Shown here piece after piece: positions 1-12,189 of a stretch of 64,000 nucleotides of DNA. The notes under the pieces were generated by a model. It saw only the letters and a program-made list of their open reading frames with translations. It was not told the DNA's origin and ran no database searches. This DNA is from Guyanagaster necrorhizus (Eukaryota > Basidiomycota > Agaricomycetes > Agaricales > Physalacriaceae): positions 398,578-462,577 of the forward strand of contig NW_025064898.1 in the NCBI RefSeq assembly GCF_019112545.1, read 5' to 3'. The position numbers were made by a program, and so were the translations under genes. Position 1 is the first letter of the stretch. Every line of letters starts with the position of its first letter.

Positions 1-1732
1 TATTGTTGTTGAGTCGATTCACCATCAAAGCTGACGGTTTTCTCCTTGCAGACGTGGAACGCATTCGATTTTTCCTTCATTCTGATCTTCCTTATCTATC
101 TCGGCCTAAGGATTCGAGGGATTGCTCAGGGAAACCCTGACTACTCCGATACGGCATTCGACGTGCTTGCATGTGGAGCATGCATACTGATTCCCCGGTT
201 GGCGTTCTTTGCAGTTTCTAACAATGTCGTTGTCCTGTAAGTGTCTTCTGGCACAGCCTCACCAAAGATACCACCCAAACCCAACAGATCTCTGCGAGAA
301 ATGATATCACAGTTCGTCTTCTTCATCGGAATTGCAGCAATCTGTTTCTCCGGCCTGTTGTTCACGCTTTGGAGACTTGGTGTGTTGTTCTCCATTGGAA
401 GAAGCTCGTTTTCTTCATAAAGCTCTCACAGGAAATGGAACTTGGTCAGTCAAAAGAATCGCTTGGCTCATGGTACAGATATGGTTCGGTAACACGTACT
501 TGAGCTTTGGTCAGGCTGAGAGCTTCCATCCATTGTTCGGACCGATCCTTATGACAAGCTTTGCGGCACTGTCGAACACTCTCCTATTGACAAGTAAGGC
601 TTCTTGTTATCTTAGCAACTAGACTGACGTCAGCCAGTTCTCATTTCGATCTTGTCCAATACCGTGGCAAGAATTGATGCAGTAAGTGGGTTTTACTGAC
701 CGCCTCGTCACAAGTTACTGACGGACATCTTCTGCAGAATGCCACACAGGAGGTTCGTCTCATATCAGTGTACACGTTCACGCTTCAACGATCGAATGTC
801 TAGTACCTATTCCAATATGCGATATCTACTATTGAAGGGTATGCGATGTCTGACTTTCTCGTCGTGATCCACACTGATATAGCGTCGTAATAGCGTCCAA
901 TCCGATGCTCTCTTTTCTTATCAGCCTCCTTTCAACATTCTCGCCTTCATCATCCTCAAACCGGCCAGCTGGTTCCTCAGCCCCCGCGCTCTTCACACCA
1001 CCAATGTCTTCCTCACCAGAGTCACCAGCTTTCCCATCCTTGTCGTCATAGGTGTCTACGAACGATACTTCGCTTCAGGGCAGCGCTTTCGTGAATCGGG
1101 TAAAGGTGCTGCGCAAACATTATTCAGCAGTCTTCCCCGTCACATCAAGAACATGCCCATTGTCGAAGCTATCGTCGGGTCCACATCGAATGACTTGTAC
1201 GAAGCTATCTTTGAGGTTGACGCGGAGCGCGATTTGCATTTGTTCGATGAAGAGGAGGAGGAGCTACCTCACCTGCGATCAGTGCATTCACAGGAGAATT
1301 TACTTTCGGATGCTGAAAGTAGGAAGAGGCGTCAGTCGAGTGTAAGGCGGCCCCCAAGCGCGATGTCGGGTCCGAAGAGACTATCACCTCAGAGTTCGCC
1401 CCGGACGCCCAGGGCCAGGAATCTAGATCTCCTCTCGGCTGAAGTGCAGTCTTCTCTGGGCTCATTGAACCCATTGCAGCAACTGTTCGGTCGGCCTTCT
1501 GATAGTCCTCAAGTGGAAGCAGCTGTGAAGAAGGTGGAGGCTTTAGTGGATGACCTGCGCAATCTGCCTGTTCATAAATTGAGCGATGAGATGAGGGAAC
1601 TACAGGTACGTGCGCACTTCTGGGAACCGAATTCTGTTTACCTTTGCCTAGGAACGCCAAGCGAGGATCGAGAGCTTACTGCTGATGCTCACCAGAGGCA
1701 TGAGAAACGAAACAGCGAGCACGGTGTCATGA
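1..1732 (+). CDS. TRP-like vacuolar cation channel (Yvc1 family), 3' part
   Basis: Partial gene whose 5' part lies outside the window. Visible exons are 52-236, 288-379, 432-593, 638-681, 738-752, 804-838, 894-1605 and 1652-1732, joined by introns of about 44-60 bp; the 15-bp exon at 738 is well supported by frame. The product contains hydrophobic segments such as WNAFDFSFILIFLIYLGL and FVFFIGIAAICFSGLLFTLW, then a pore-like stretch (IWFGNTYLSFGQA) and another membrane helix (LLTILISILSNTVARIDA). A long cytoplasmic tail follows with an acidic EEEEE run and a final coiled-coil-like segment. This order matches fungal Yvc1-type TRP channels, which release Ca2+ from the vacuole (family knowledge). 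The tail is Ser/Pro-rich (about 1320-1440). No frame damage is seen in the part present. The stop is TGA at 1730-1732. Confidence 0.85.
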
Positions 1733-2132
1733 ACTTCTTAACGATGGATAATATCTGGACTATTCGACTGCATCTGCTTTGGACATCTATCTACTTACAG
1801 ACGGTTTTGATCATACATGATACCCTAACGTCCGACTGACCTTACGCTACTTGTTGGCTATCAGCACGTTGTTCCCATTGTCTTGTTTTGAAAGTCAAGT
1901 GCTCACTTCCAACATTACCTTGGCCCAGAAAAGAGATGTGGTAGTATATACTAGGACATTACGATCGGAATTTATACCTTAAAACTGCATCCTGTACTTC
2001 GCGCTCCCTTGGAATGCTGCTAAACCGCTGACTGTATAGGAATTATGATAAAATAGGACTCGATAGGATCCGCCTGCTGTTATAGAACGTCAGTGTCGAC
2101 TATGCACCTGTTTATCTCTGTCAAGCCGCAGT
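1733..2132. other. Intergenic spacer, no gene recognised
   Basis: AT-rich sequence downstream of the channel gene. No exon, repeat or RNA gene was recognised. It probably holds the channel 3' UTR. Confidence 0.5.
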
Positions 2133-4598
2133 TATGGAAATGTACGGATTCTATAAGTCGTGAGTTTCTCCTGCTCACCACGTTGCAGGAAGATTTTGTC
2201 AAACAGTGAAGCCCTACTTCCACTCAAAATGATGGAATTCCTGCTCGTCCGGCTTGTTCCCCTGTACAAACGGCGCAGTCCACAAAGAGTCTCTACTAGC
2301 GATTCCCACAGAGGTCGGCCTTCTTGAGATGCGACGGGCGAATCACTACGTCTTTGATAACACACCTTTTACCGTCCATCTTGAACAAACCCATTGGGGT
2401 TTCACGATGTTCCGCCGTCTAAGAGGCTTTGGCAAGAGCCTATTGGTTGACACGCTCAAATGTCATCACGGGATAGCGTTTGCGGACTCCCTAGAGGAAA
2501 CATTTGAGGTTTGTAAGTTTCATGTGCATCGATTGACTTCGATACTGATATTAAGACAGGGATTGCACAACGGGAACAAGGATGTTCACAAGATGGTTCC
2601 TCTTTCTAGATGGTTCGTTCTGAGATTCAATCTGTCACCGTTGACCGGCCACGGCGATTCTGCAGTCCAGTCATTCTATAATGATCTTCTCGTTGGACTC
2701 AGCAGTTCTGGTGGTTGCAAGCTTTCGTGCAATTCTCCCGCATATACTTCGATACCAGGTTGGACGTGCTCCGGAAGGCTGCATGCAAATAATTTCTGCT
2801 GACAGCTTCCCCTGGACGGCGATACAGGAAATTAGCAGGAGCTTGAAGCCATCTCCTTGTCAATGGGTAATTTATCATGATCTTCCCGTATCCTAGCTAA
2901 CGCTTCAGAGCAGGTTTACGTTCTTCTTGACCTGGAAGATGACTACGGCATAAATTACTACCTCCAGCACCACGTAAAAGATGATATCCTTTGGCAAAGA
3001 ACACCACTTGGTTTGGCGATGGAACATTTTTGGAGTTTGATCAAGCTAAACCAAGAAGAAGGCTTTACTGACGGTGTTTTCGTAATGGGAGTCATGCCTG
3101 TAGCAACAACCGATGGAATCATCCTGGGCAACATCTCTTTCCATCCCGAGTTTTGCTGGCTTTGTGGGCCAAGCAACCCAGTTGTTTCCGTCGCTATGGA
3201 TAAGATGGGTTTTGAAAGCAATAGTTTACTAAAGACGTTTGGCGAAGTGTACACCGATGGATATCACTGTTCACTCAGTATACTCAGGTGACGCCGGCCT
3301 TCAATACCGGCACTTGCTTGGCTGCCATACAAGTACGTGTAGCCTTAGGTCTAAAAATCTGCACTGAATTTGCAAGCAAGAACTTCGACATAATCGCATG
3401 ATCGCTTTTCAAGGTGTCAGAATTCCGGAGAACTCTTAAGCTATCTTATAGCTTGATCGCTTCCGATAGTAATATCGTTAACCAGCTGGTTGATGCAACT
3501 GGTACTCAAGGCGACGGTTTTACAACCATAGAAAATGAGAATATTTATTTTCGCTACGTATCGCTGTTTGACCTCGGGGTAGGGCCAAAATTACCTCGAG
3601 TCTTATCGTTATTTCTCAATCTTCCTTCTAGCGTGGCTAACATCAGGTCCTTCTCAAACTCCTTGCGTATAATGGAGTGCTCTCTTTTGACCCTCAAGAG
3701 CCGACAAAGTTTCTCAGAATACCCACTCATACTGTGGCAAGACAAGTAGTTGCGAGTATTATGAAGTGGGGAGGCCTATGTGACAACTGAGCTCACACAT
3801 GCCTTATGAGCACTAGACGATCCCATGAATATTATCCGAGTTCTAGACATGTATCACCGTGCTCAAGCGTGGAATCGGTCAATTTCATTATGAGAAATTG
3901 AAGAAGCATGCTGGTATACTATTTTCCTGTTCTCTTCGACAACTTTTTATGTCGTCCGAAGCGTGGATATACTGCTAGGAAGGTCAGTGGCTTGATTTAG
4001 ATTGTGGGCTATTGCTTATCGTGTACAGATCGAGGACGGCAATGTTAGTTGGATCGGTCTTTATTCCCTGTTAATCCTTCACTTATATGTTCAATTTATG
4101 CAGCATCCTGAGGGTGACGCCCTCAAGGTGGATATTACGGTCGAGATGAGCACAGACCTCATCGTTCTAGAGCTAAAGAATATAGATGTGGACTTGATCT
4201 TGGATCTTTCATCGTACGGTCTGAAACATCATCCTGATAATCTCCTGGAACAGATGATATTTATTCAACAAATGCCGACCGAGAAAATCCCGCTCCTTAC
4301 TTTCATAGAAGGTCATTTCCGGGAGTGTTTGGTAGTCGAACATTTTATAAAGCATGTGGTTGTGCCTCAACTACGTAGCTCCTTGGTCCATAGCGGTGAT
4401 ATTCAGGACTTGGTGGCAATGCGTTTGACGGAGTATGCTGTTGTCATCGTTGGCGGTGGTCAAGTTTTGGTGACGAGACTGAGGAGATATGCCAGGGCTT
4501 GGAGAGCCGGAATGACTCCCACCACGAACCCCAATACAGAAGAGACCCTCTGGTCCTCAACTTGTGCTGCAGACGGGTCGCTATGTCATCTAGTATAA
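2133..4598 (+). pseudogene. AAA-ATPase-like / PD-(D/E)XK nuclease family gene, copy 1, frame-damaged
   Basis: Domain order matches the fungal family combining an AAA-ATPase-like domain with a C-terminal PD-(D/E)XK nuclease. A Walker-A-like segment (FRRLRGFGKSLLVDTL) lies near 2410-2455, a region related to the family's DEYD block (VYVLLDLEDDYG) near 2917-2950, and EHFWSLIKL...GVMPVATTDGI near 3022-3120. A segment reading QVTPAFNTGTCLAAIQ lies near 3286-3333, and the nuclease-like core KVDITVEM...IVLELKN lies near 4125-4180 with Asp and Glu-x-Lys in the expected order. Reading frames shift around 2695 and 3270 and stops interrupt the simplest model, so it is probably a pseudogene; unresolved small introns are the alternative. 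The usual DEYD motif reads DLEDD here. A homologous copy lies at 44.8-46.5 kb on the other strand, and similarity starts at about 2133, upstream of the coding part. Confidence 0.6.
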
Positions 4599-5030
4599 TT
4601 GGCATGTAATCTTAACCTTATGATATTGCTAAGTTTTACATGCCGGCGAGAAGCCAGTTTTCGGAAATGGTATTGATGATACTTGCAAAGACCTTCTAAT
4701 TGAATTATTACTCCTGACATCTGGACTGTGGATTTTGTATACGAGATCTCCTCTTCCTTACCCGCAACGTGAAGATGGAGCTGCTTAAATTTGAATGAGT
4801 CCAGTGTGCATAAGTCGTGTCCTTGATTGTGAAGAATACAGAATTCGACGGGAGAAATAGGGATTATTTAAATGAATACAGATACCATAGTAATACAGTT
4901 CCCTCAAGCACTATTGACTTCCGTCGGCGGTACATCATTAGAAGAGCTGATTGGAGTTTTCGCTCCACCTTCCCGCGAACGTTGGTAATTCGATAAAATT
5001 GTTGGAAGAACTAAAGTCTGCCGAGAGACG
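4599..5030. other. Intergenic spacer, no gene recognised
   Basis: AT-rich sequence between two gene 3' ends. Nothing was recognised beyond possible untranslated ends. Confidence 0.4.
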
Positions 5031-6447
5031 TCATAAATTGAGCGCATACATCTCAAGGTGAGCACGTACTCGCACTACACGGCCGATGTCGCCCTTGTAA
5101 GGCATTTCGCAAGGTGGTACCGGCGGCATGCAGAAGGGCCATGTTGTCCCCCATTCAAATATCAGTAGTAAGATGCCAAAATATTGACGGCTGACGGATA
5201 GGTACTTCAGACGGGCAAGCTATGAAGCGACAATAGTCGTACGCACCCTTTAGTAAATGTCTCCTTCCATGTTTCGGGGCCTGAAGCTTCGTTGGTGCTG
5301 AATGCGGTGTAAGTCAATGGGTAAAACACAGAGACGTCAGTGCATACATAAAAAACTACGCAGGGGTTGTCAGCGTGTCTTAAATGTAAGAGATCGAGCA
5401 TACCTGCTCAGTGTCGATATCTTGGCACCATTCAATACGTTCGTAGGAGCCCCAATTCCTTCCCCATGGCGTGTTACTCAGCTTATTCACATGGATTGGG
5501 AGATTAATATTCGCTGACGGCATCCATGAGTCCGAAGTTGGGTAACTGCAGAGCGTTCAGCAGAGTCCAGACATTGAATAGAACTTAGAGGCGAACCTAA
5601 ATACAGTATGGAGAGCATAACCCGCATATCGAGCATATTTATCTTCAAGGCCGAGCACAATCAACCCCCGAATGGTGTCATCGAGAGATACGACGCCGTC
5701 ACCGTTTGTATCGAAGAATGTTGGTGTCTACGAAGAGGTTTAGCGTGACGCCGAAAATACTTCTCACGTACTCACAACACCACTCTTGTTCATTGCTTGG
5801 ACAGTCCAAGTCCCGACTTGCTTGACAGCGGCGAGAGGCAATCCATTGACCTTCTCCAAACCCTCATTAATGAATTGCAATCCATCGATAGCCTTCAACC
5901 CGCTCGCGATGGGTTCGAAGACCCTCCCACTCGTGTTAGCTGCGAGAACAATGACACCATCCACCGCCGTCCCGGCAAGATCTGCGGTACCAGTAACAAC
6001 GTTCGCTGTGACATTGAGACCCGTCTCAGCTACTTGCCGACCGATCGAGAAGCCAGTGGAGCTGGCGTTTTGTATGAGTTCTGCACTGTACTTGCTAGCG
6101 TCGACAGCGGGGTTGACGATTGTAGAGGCGCCCGAAGTGAAGAAATTCCCTACAGTGAAGAGCCTAGAGGTGATGCTACCGCCAATTCCTGGTGCTTGGG
6201 AAGTTTGGCTAGTAGAATCCGCAGCAGCTCCTCCTTCGCCTTCTTCAGTGATTTCAACAGATGTTTGAGGCTTCCCTTCAGGTGGAGTAGGAGCTACAGG
6301 AGGCGGAGTGAGAACAGGAGGCTCGGGGTCATCCGGGGCCATAGTAGGATTATCCTCTAGCTGAGGTTTATTTGAATTGATGGCGCCAGTAGCTGTGGTC
6401 GCGACATCCGACACGCGATGGGCTGTGTTCTTCAAGAAAGAGGTCAT
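5031..6447 (-). CDS. Caleosin-like EF-hand protein with long N-terminal amphipathic region
   Basis: The start at 6447 lies in the context ACAACCATGACC. The first exon (6447 to about 5776) encodes a Pro/Glu-rich stretch and then about 130 residues of Ala/Val/Ser/Gly-rich, probably amphipathic sequence. The next exon carries an EF-hand-like loop (DTNGDGVVSLDDTIRGL, about 5670-5720) followed by GYALHTVFSYPTSDSWMP. A later exon reads FGILLLIFEWGTTWPF (about 5115-5165). EF-hand, then a 'SYPT..sW.P' segment, then 'FEWGTTW' is the caleosin/peroxygenase order; these are lipid-droplet or ER-membrane Ca2+-binding proteins, some with haem peroxygenase activity. One junction (5250-5400) could not be joined in frame by an obvious GT-AG pair, so a missed microexon or a lesion is possible. 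The N-terminal extension is much longer than in plant caleosins. Stop at 5031-5033. Confidence 0.6.
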
Positions 6448-6472
6448 GGTTGTACGCAGAAAAGTAGTTAGT

Positions 6473-6479
6473 TTTATAT
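6473..6479 (-). promoter_or_regulatory. TATA box of the caleosin-like gene
   Basis: Reading on the minus strand, TATAAAAC stands about 25-32 bp before the ATG at 6447. This suggests a TATA-driven promoter with a very short 5' leader. The call rests on position and motif only. Confidence 0.4.
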
Positions 6480-8373
6480 GCACCTGACTGAATGTTGTGG
6501 AGACCCTTGGCGTCATTGGGGGCGCGCAGATACAATATTGCCACCATGACGAAATCCACGTGATATCTTCAAATGGGATAGACTTTGAAGGAACATAGGC
6601 CTCTCGATCAGCGTTCTCGTCGTCTGTTCAACGTGGATGCATCGGGGGGGAGGGCCAGTGTAAGCCTCATATTAAGTGGCAGGTGCCAGGAGAACTGGTA
6701 AGAGTTCGAGATGCATTGAGGGTAGCCTGAATGCTGTTACCTTGAACTTCGTAGTAGTGACATGCCCGATGTATATCAAGCTGAATGAACACGCCGGAGA
6801 TATAGTAGAATCTAGGCCATCCAGCATTATGGTTGGGACACGAAGCGTACCCTGGTCCTGCCGCTTGTGAGAGTCAGAGGGTATAGTCAAGGTCAGAAAC
6901 TGTAAATCTCTACCTTACGCGTACAACAATTTATTTGGCTCCGATGACATGAATATCCGAAAGTATGCGTACGCACTGCCTGACAGACTTTTTAACAGTA
7001 ACGTCGTGCAGGAGCCATGGTAATGCATGTACGTGAAAGCGAGGCAGCAACTTGAATCAGCTCGACAAGTGTTGTCCCTTGACTCCCGAAAAGGTACATA
7101 CGGCTCAGGGGAGAACCAGAAGAAAAAGAATGCTACTTCTCTGACATGTATCTTTTTCTTTCCAGGATGTTGATGAGGCCTGACATCGTTTAGGGTCGGT
7201 GACCGTACATTTTGACGCGAAATGCGTAATATACAAGATCCTGCTTTTAGATCGTAAGCTTTATTGGGTGCATATGTTCGTCCATAATTCAAAGGGAACT
7301 GTCAGTCCTTCAAGCGTCGATATCTGTCGTGTACCTAAGTACAAGGTGGTAGAGAAGAAATTTGCGTCACGGCATTATTTTCCCACGCCTTGACATGAAC
7401 ACGGATATTTGCCTTCCTTAGCCTCGAATCATGCTACTCCTCTGCAAGTCTGTAATGCATTACGTCTATCTCTGGTTCCGGTCCCAGTTCTGTTCTGAAT
7501 TCTGTATCCAGTCCTTGATCCGAATGGTCTTTTCTGCAATGATGGTTGTCCTCGGTTATCCTCTGCTTATTGCCACAGGTGGTTCTTGGGCTGTTCATGT
7601 GCGACTGCCGTACGGTTGAAACCCTCTCGTTCGGTCATAAATTATGATACCCATTTCAACCAAGGCAAGGTTCAAACCATATGGAGGCTAGGAAATGACT
7701 TTTCGGGTTCGGGGTTGATGGCAGTCCTTAAAGGTTTACTCACACGGTGCCATCTTAGTTCAGTGAACAGATGCTGGTATGTGAACGTTCTCTCACGTAC
7801 GCAGGGTGTAATCATACGCGCTTGCTATAATGAATACCCGGCATTCATCAACAGCACTAGTTCCTGGGCATAGACTTGTCATTTTAGGGCTGCTGACTGC
7901 CTTGCAGCGTATCGCTTCAAGCTTGTTTTCACTGTTATGTGGTGTTAAAGAGAGTGAGAAGCCACGGGAGGACCTTGGCACTCAATCCTTGCTTCCTTTG
8001 AAGTTAGTAGGCTATGCGATTGACCCACTTACCATCCGATCCTGAAGACTCTTGTGTCTTTGCCTGTGATTTGTGTTCATCCAAAGCAGACTACAATGAA
8101 GGAACCTACGGATCTGTTTCACGGAGAAGCTCTTTAAAGCTATACCCGCCCAATTGCCGTTTATACGTTAGAAGGGCGGATATCTTTCCGACAAGCAAAA
8201 CGCTATAGTAAACTGCAGGCGATCTGATTAACACCATCGCATTCCATAACATTTGATTGGACGATGCATACAAACGTGCACACACTGCTGTACTAGGATC
8301 TAAGCATATTCTGTAGTCGGATTGGCCGAGATTATAGGGTAGTTGACTCACAGCTCGCTTTTCCCATCATACC
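6480..8373. other. Long gene-poor spacer
   Basis: About 1.9 kb without a recognisable coding exon on either strand. Only short unconvincing open frames occur. A few C/T-rich tracts are present (around 7080-7160), and no long repeat was noticed. Confidence 0.45.
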
Positions 8374-10394
8374 ATGGCTTCAGAGAAGGCTTCCAGCGAT
8401 GAGGGACATGCCCCTGCTATCGCTCGGTCTGCATACATCCTCGATGAGCGTCGACGTACTGCTCTGGCGGAGGTCGACACTGCCAAGTCCTCGTGAGTGT
8501 ATGGACTAGTTTCCAAAGCTCAAAAGTTCGCAGATGGTTTCATGTGAAGATCTGCCTTCTTGCCGGGGCTAGTTTCTTCACCGATGCGTACGTCTGAAGC
8601 AGCAGTGATTTTTAATGTACAATTTACCCCCCTCGCTGCTTCAGGTATTTTTGCTATAAGCATCGACGCAACTATGATTGGGTACGTCTACGGTCACAGT
8701 GAGTGGGCTGTTGGCTCGGTTTTTTTTTCTCCTTGTTGCTTATCCTCGTTACAGACCAAGCGCTTAGCAAATCAAGATCTTGGCCACAAAGTCGCTACTC
8801 CGGTTGGTACTTTCGTTGGTCAGCTCCTCTTCGGTTGGCTCGCCGACATCGTTGGACGCAAGCGCATGTGTAAGTACCCGATTCCCATACTTTTATCAGC
8901 ATCATCCACTTACTGTCGTAGACGGTGTCGAGTTGATCCTCATGATAATAGCTACGTTTGGACAGACGGTCTCAGGAAGCGGTCATGCAGTAAATATCAT
9001 TGGCGTTCTTATTGTATAGCGTTTCTTGGTATGCCAATCCTTTCTCTCGCCACAACCAATTTACCAGCATCGACAATCAGATAGGTGTTGGGATTGGAGG
9101 TGGTTACCCTCTGAGCGCGATCATTTCCTCAGAGTTTCGCCTCTACCAAAATTGGGGGACGTATGATGAACGCAGTTTTTGCATTTCAAGGCAGGGGTTA
9201 CTTTGGTATATGCTCAACAGCTTTTCGGATACTCAAAAGACTTGCGCATCTTCTCTAGCCGCGGTTTTGGTTTCTTTAATTGTCACCGTCGTCTATAAAC
9301 ACTCCATTCTTCACGACACGCCTCCAAACTACAACCACGTCGACTACCTGTGGCATCTTCTCATCGGGATTGGTTGTGTTCCTGGTGTCATCGCCCTATA
9401 CTTCCGTCTGACTATCCCAGAGACACCGCGCTTCACCATGGACGTAGAACGCAACATCCAGCAAGCCTCCGCCGACATTTCCAACGTCCTCGCCTCCGAA
9501 AAGTCTTCCAAAAACACAGATGCCATCATCTAGCGCACTGACGCCCCCAAGGCCACCTGGTCAGACTTCACTACATACTTTATCCAATGGAAAAATGCCA
9601 AATCCTCATCGGTACTGCTTATTCCTGGTTTGCTCTGGACGTGAATACCAATAGAGACAGTAAACACGGAAAATCTGACTGCATTTTTAGATTGCTTTCT
9701 ACGGCCTTGGACTAAATTCTACTATCATCCTTGAGGTTGTAGGTTTCGGAACGCCTCTGACAAGTGATTCGCAAAAGGTCTACGATAACCTGAAGAATGG
9801 TAACCTGATCCCATCGGCTGCCGGCCTCATCCCTGGGTATTGGGTTTGTTTCCTCTTTATCGATTCATGGGGCCGCAAGCCTATCCAGCTGATGGGGCTT
9901 CATCGTGCTCGCGATCCTTTGACACCCTCAACGAGACCGAGTCTTCCAGAGACGCCTTCGTGTTCCTCTACTGCCTCGCCGACTTCTTCCAGAACTTTGG
10001 GCCAAACATAACCACATTCATCGTCCCTGGTGAAGCGCTCCCGACTCGGTATCGGTCGACTGCGCATGGAATATCTGCTGCGAGCGGGAAACGGAGCGAT
10101 CATTGCCCAAGTAGGGTTCTCTCGGTTGAAGGATATCGGTGGGCCTAACAACTTTGTGAAGCACATGTAGGTTATCTTTGTTGAGCGCCCAGGGGTCATA
10201 CCTGAGTTAACGGGCTATCCTTTAGCCTGGAAACATTCGCGCTGTTCATGCTGGCGGGGATCTTCTCGACCCTGCTCATTCCCGAGACAAAGAATAAAAC
10301 ACTTGAAGAGCTATCGAATGAAGAACAGGAAGGCTTCGTTCGTGTTAAGTCTCTCCTTACTCTCGGACCCTTGTTCTTGGTGACAGCCTCCTAG
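8374..10394 (+). pseudogene. PHO84-type phosphate:H+ symporter pseudogene
   Basis: Recognisable as a major-facilitator transporter of the fungal phosphate:H+ symporter group. Diagnostic pieces are KVATPVGTFVGQLLFGWLAD (about 8785-8845), GRKRMYGVELILMIIATFGQ (split by an intron), GVGIGGGYPLSAIISSEF (about 9087-9139), PETPRFTMDVERN, IAFYGLGLNSTIILEVVGFG (about 9691-9750), [17 protein letters not shown] and the C-terminal IPETKNKTLEELSNEEQEGF. Introns keep GT-AG ends, so this is not a retrocopy. The coding frame is broken repeatedly: about 4 nt lost near 8646, 2 nt lost near 8765, 1 nt gained near 9133, an in-frame TAG at 9531-9533, 1 nt lost near 9600, shifts near 9895 and 9925, and 2 nt lost near 10090. 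The intact gene would have imported inorganic phosphate at the plasma membrane. ATG at 8374. Confidence 0.85.
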
Positions 10395-10949
10395 GTGCTG
10401 GTCGTCTTGAGGTCGGCAATGATGGTTTGGTAAAAACGGTGTCATAAGGAAGCGGTGCGATTTTAGTGTATGAGTATCCACTTTGTTACGATCATGACTG
10501 ACGTTCTGGCGTGTGTATCTCGAGCTGTTCAATGAAACTTGTATTCGCACGGATGAAGGAAAAGACCCCAAGCTCAGTGACCCTGTGATTCAATTTGGTG
10601 GCGGGTTGATGCACTTCAGCTGATTGCGGTCGTTAAGCGCCTTCAGTTTTCCCAACATTTCAAGTTTAATGTTTGTCATTTCTCGTCCTTCAGGCCATAA
10701 CTATACTGAAATTTGTCGCCTTTACTTCATAGCGTGTACGAGAATTAACGTATCTATGTTTGTAGGTCCTCGCTGAGTCGACGGGGACCTGCATCCGGCG
10801 GAACCTCAAATTTGATAACGAGCGATACCTTTTGCTTTCCCCCTCCCACTGTCTTGGTATTCTCTTTCCAGATATCTCTTCACAGCCCTGCACACCCATC
10901 TTCAAATTATCGACGACAAGAAACATCACCGCTTTATTACGACGAACCA

Positions 10950-10984
10950 GAGCCTGGGGTGAACCAGTGGTTCACCCTGGGCTC
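10950..10984. repeat. 35-bp near-perfect palindrome
   Basis: Two 17-base arms (GAGCCTGGGGTGAACCA and its complement) around a single central base, with two mismatches. It could form a hairpin. No flanking gene explains it. Confidence 0.7.
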
Positions 10985-12170
10985 CGACGCCGTCGAACGA
11001 TTTCAAAGCTCACGATAATGGAAACCTTCGAAGATCCACCTACCACTGTTCCTGAATAAACCAACAGCAGAACTATCTGATGTCCGCACCGGAACCACCG
11101 ACGTCAGTATGCTTGCAACGCCCATGCGCTTTAAGTTCCGTTTAACTAAACTAGGACTTCATTTAGGTACTGTAACTCAGCAACGGAGACTGATGGTGAT
11201 CGTCGTCGTTGTCGCTTTTAGAACCCGGATTAAGGAGTGACCATATGTAGGTGAGGAGAGCTTCAGGCAAGCATGTCGTTACGCAGCAGAGGCGGATTCA
11301 AGTTATGTGCGCGACATCGGTAAGCGAGGCCGAATTGGTTTTCAGAGCCTCGCATGGGTTCATACACCGGACTGAATTGGGTTCCGGGGACACTTTCAGC
11401 CTAGCACTGACGGCCCTAGACGCGCCACAATTATCGAGATTCCCTCGAACCTTTGAATTTCCCCCGCATGCATCATAATAATGGGTGACATCGGGGTTCC
11501 TGTGGTGCTGTCCTGACTTTTTTGCTCCTCATAAATGGTTCATCAGGCTTATCTTCTATGTCTGGGACTCACGCTCTGTCAGCGATACATCATGGATCAA
11601 GAAAACAATGACTTCTCGTCTGGAATGGAGCAAATTCAGGTCGTCTGACCATTTTCATGGCGAGTCTGGATCCGCCGATAGGGACTTTGGGATTTGATTC
11701 GTCCCGAGTGTGCACGAAACCTGGCCTAGGGATTATTACCGCCGAGTCTGCGTCAAGTGGGTCTGTCAAACAGCATAAATGTAGGCTATGGCTTCCAAAA
11801 CAGGGGAAGGAAGGGTATTCTGGGTGCGCGACTATTTGTAGACGGCGAGTACGGTGCTTGTAGGTATCTTTTATTCTTTTGTTGCTATCTATGCATTACC
11901 ATTGCAGGGCAGATACCGTATGAAAAAGAATCCAGTCTCAGCAAACTACACTTATTTACGGAGCCTGGGAGAGAGGCAAGAAAAGAACGCGGAAAGTTTG
12001 AGTTTGCTCTATAAAGACCGTTCCTTCCACTCGTTCCTGAACGCTTAAATATCCCTCGTTGATTGGTTTTGCTAAAACCTGCGGTGTTACAAGGTTTTAA
12101 CTCGGCTGGTCGCACTCAATCATAGCGATCTATTGCGTGGACTCCACTGGTGCTTCGTCACCAAATAAAT

Positions 12171-12189
12171 ATGATGATGATGATGATGG
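12171..12189. repeat. ATG trinucleotide microsatellite
   Basis: About six perfect tandem ATG units lying outside any recognised coding region. Confidence 0.8.

Noticed and set aside
1205..1660. 151-codon minus-strand open frame
   Set aside because: Lies entirely antisense to the channel gene's tail exon, which has strong support.
8374..10394. Explaining the broken phosphate transporter as sequencing error
   Set aside because: Many lesions, including a substitution-type stop, are concentrated in one gene, while adjacent genes show long error-free frames.
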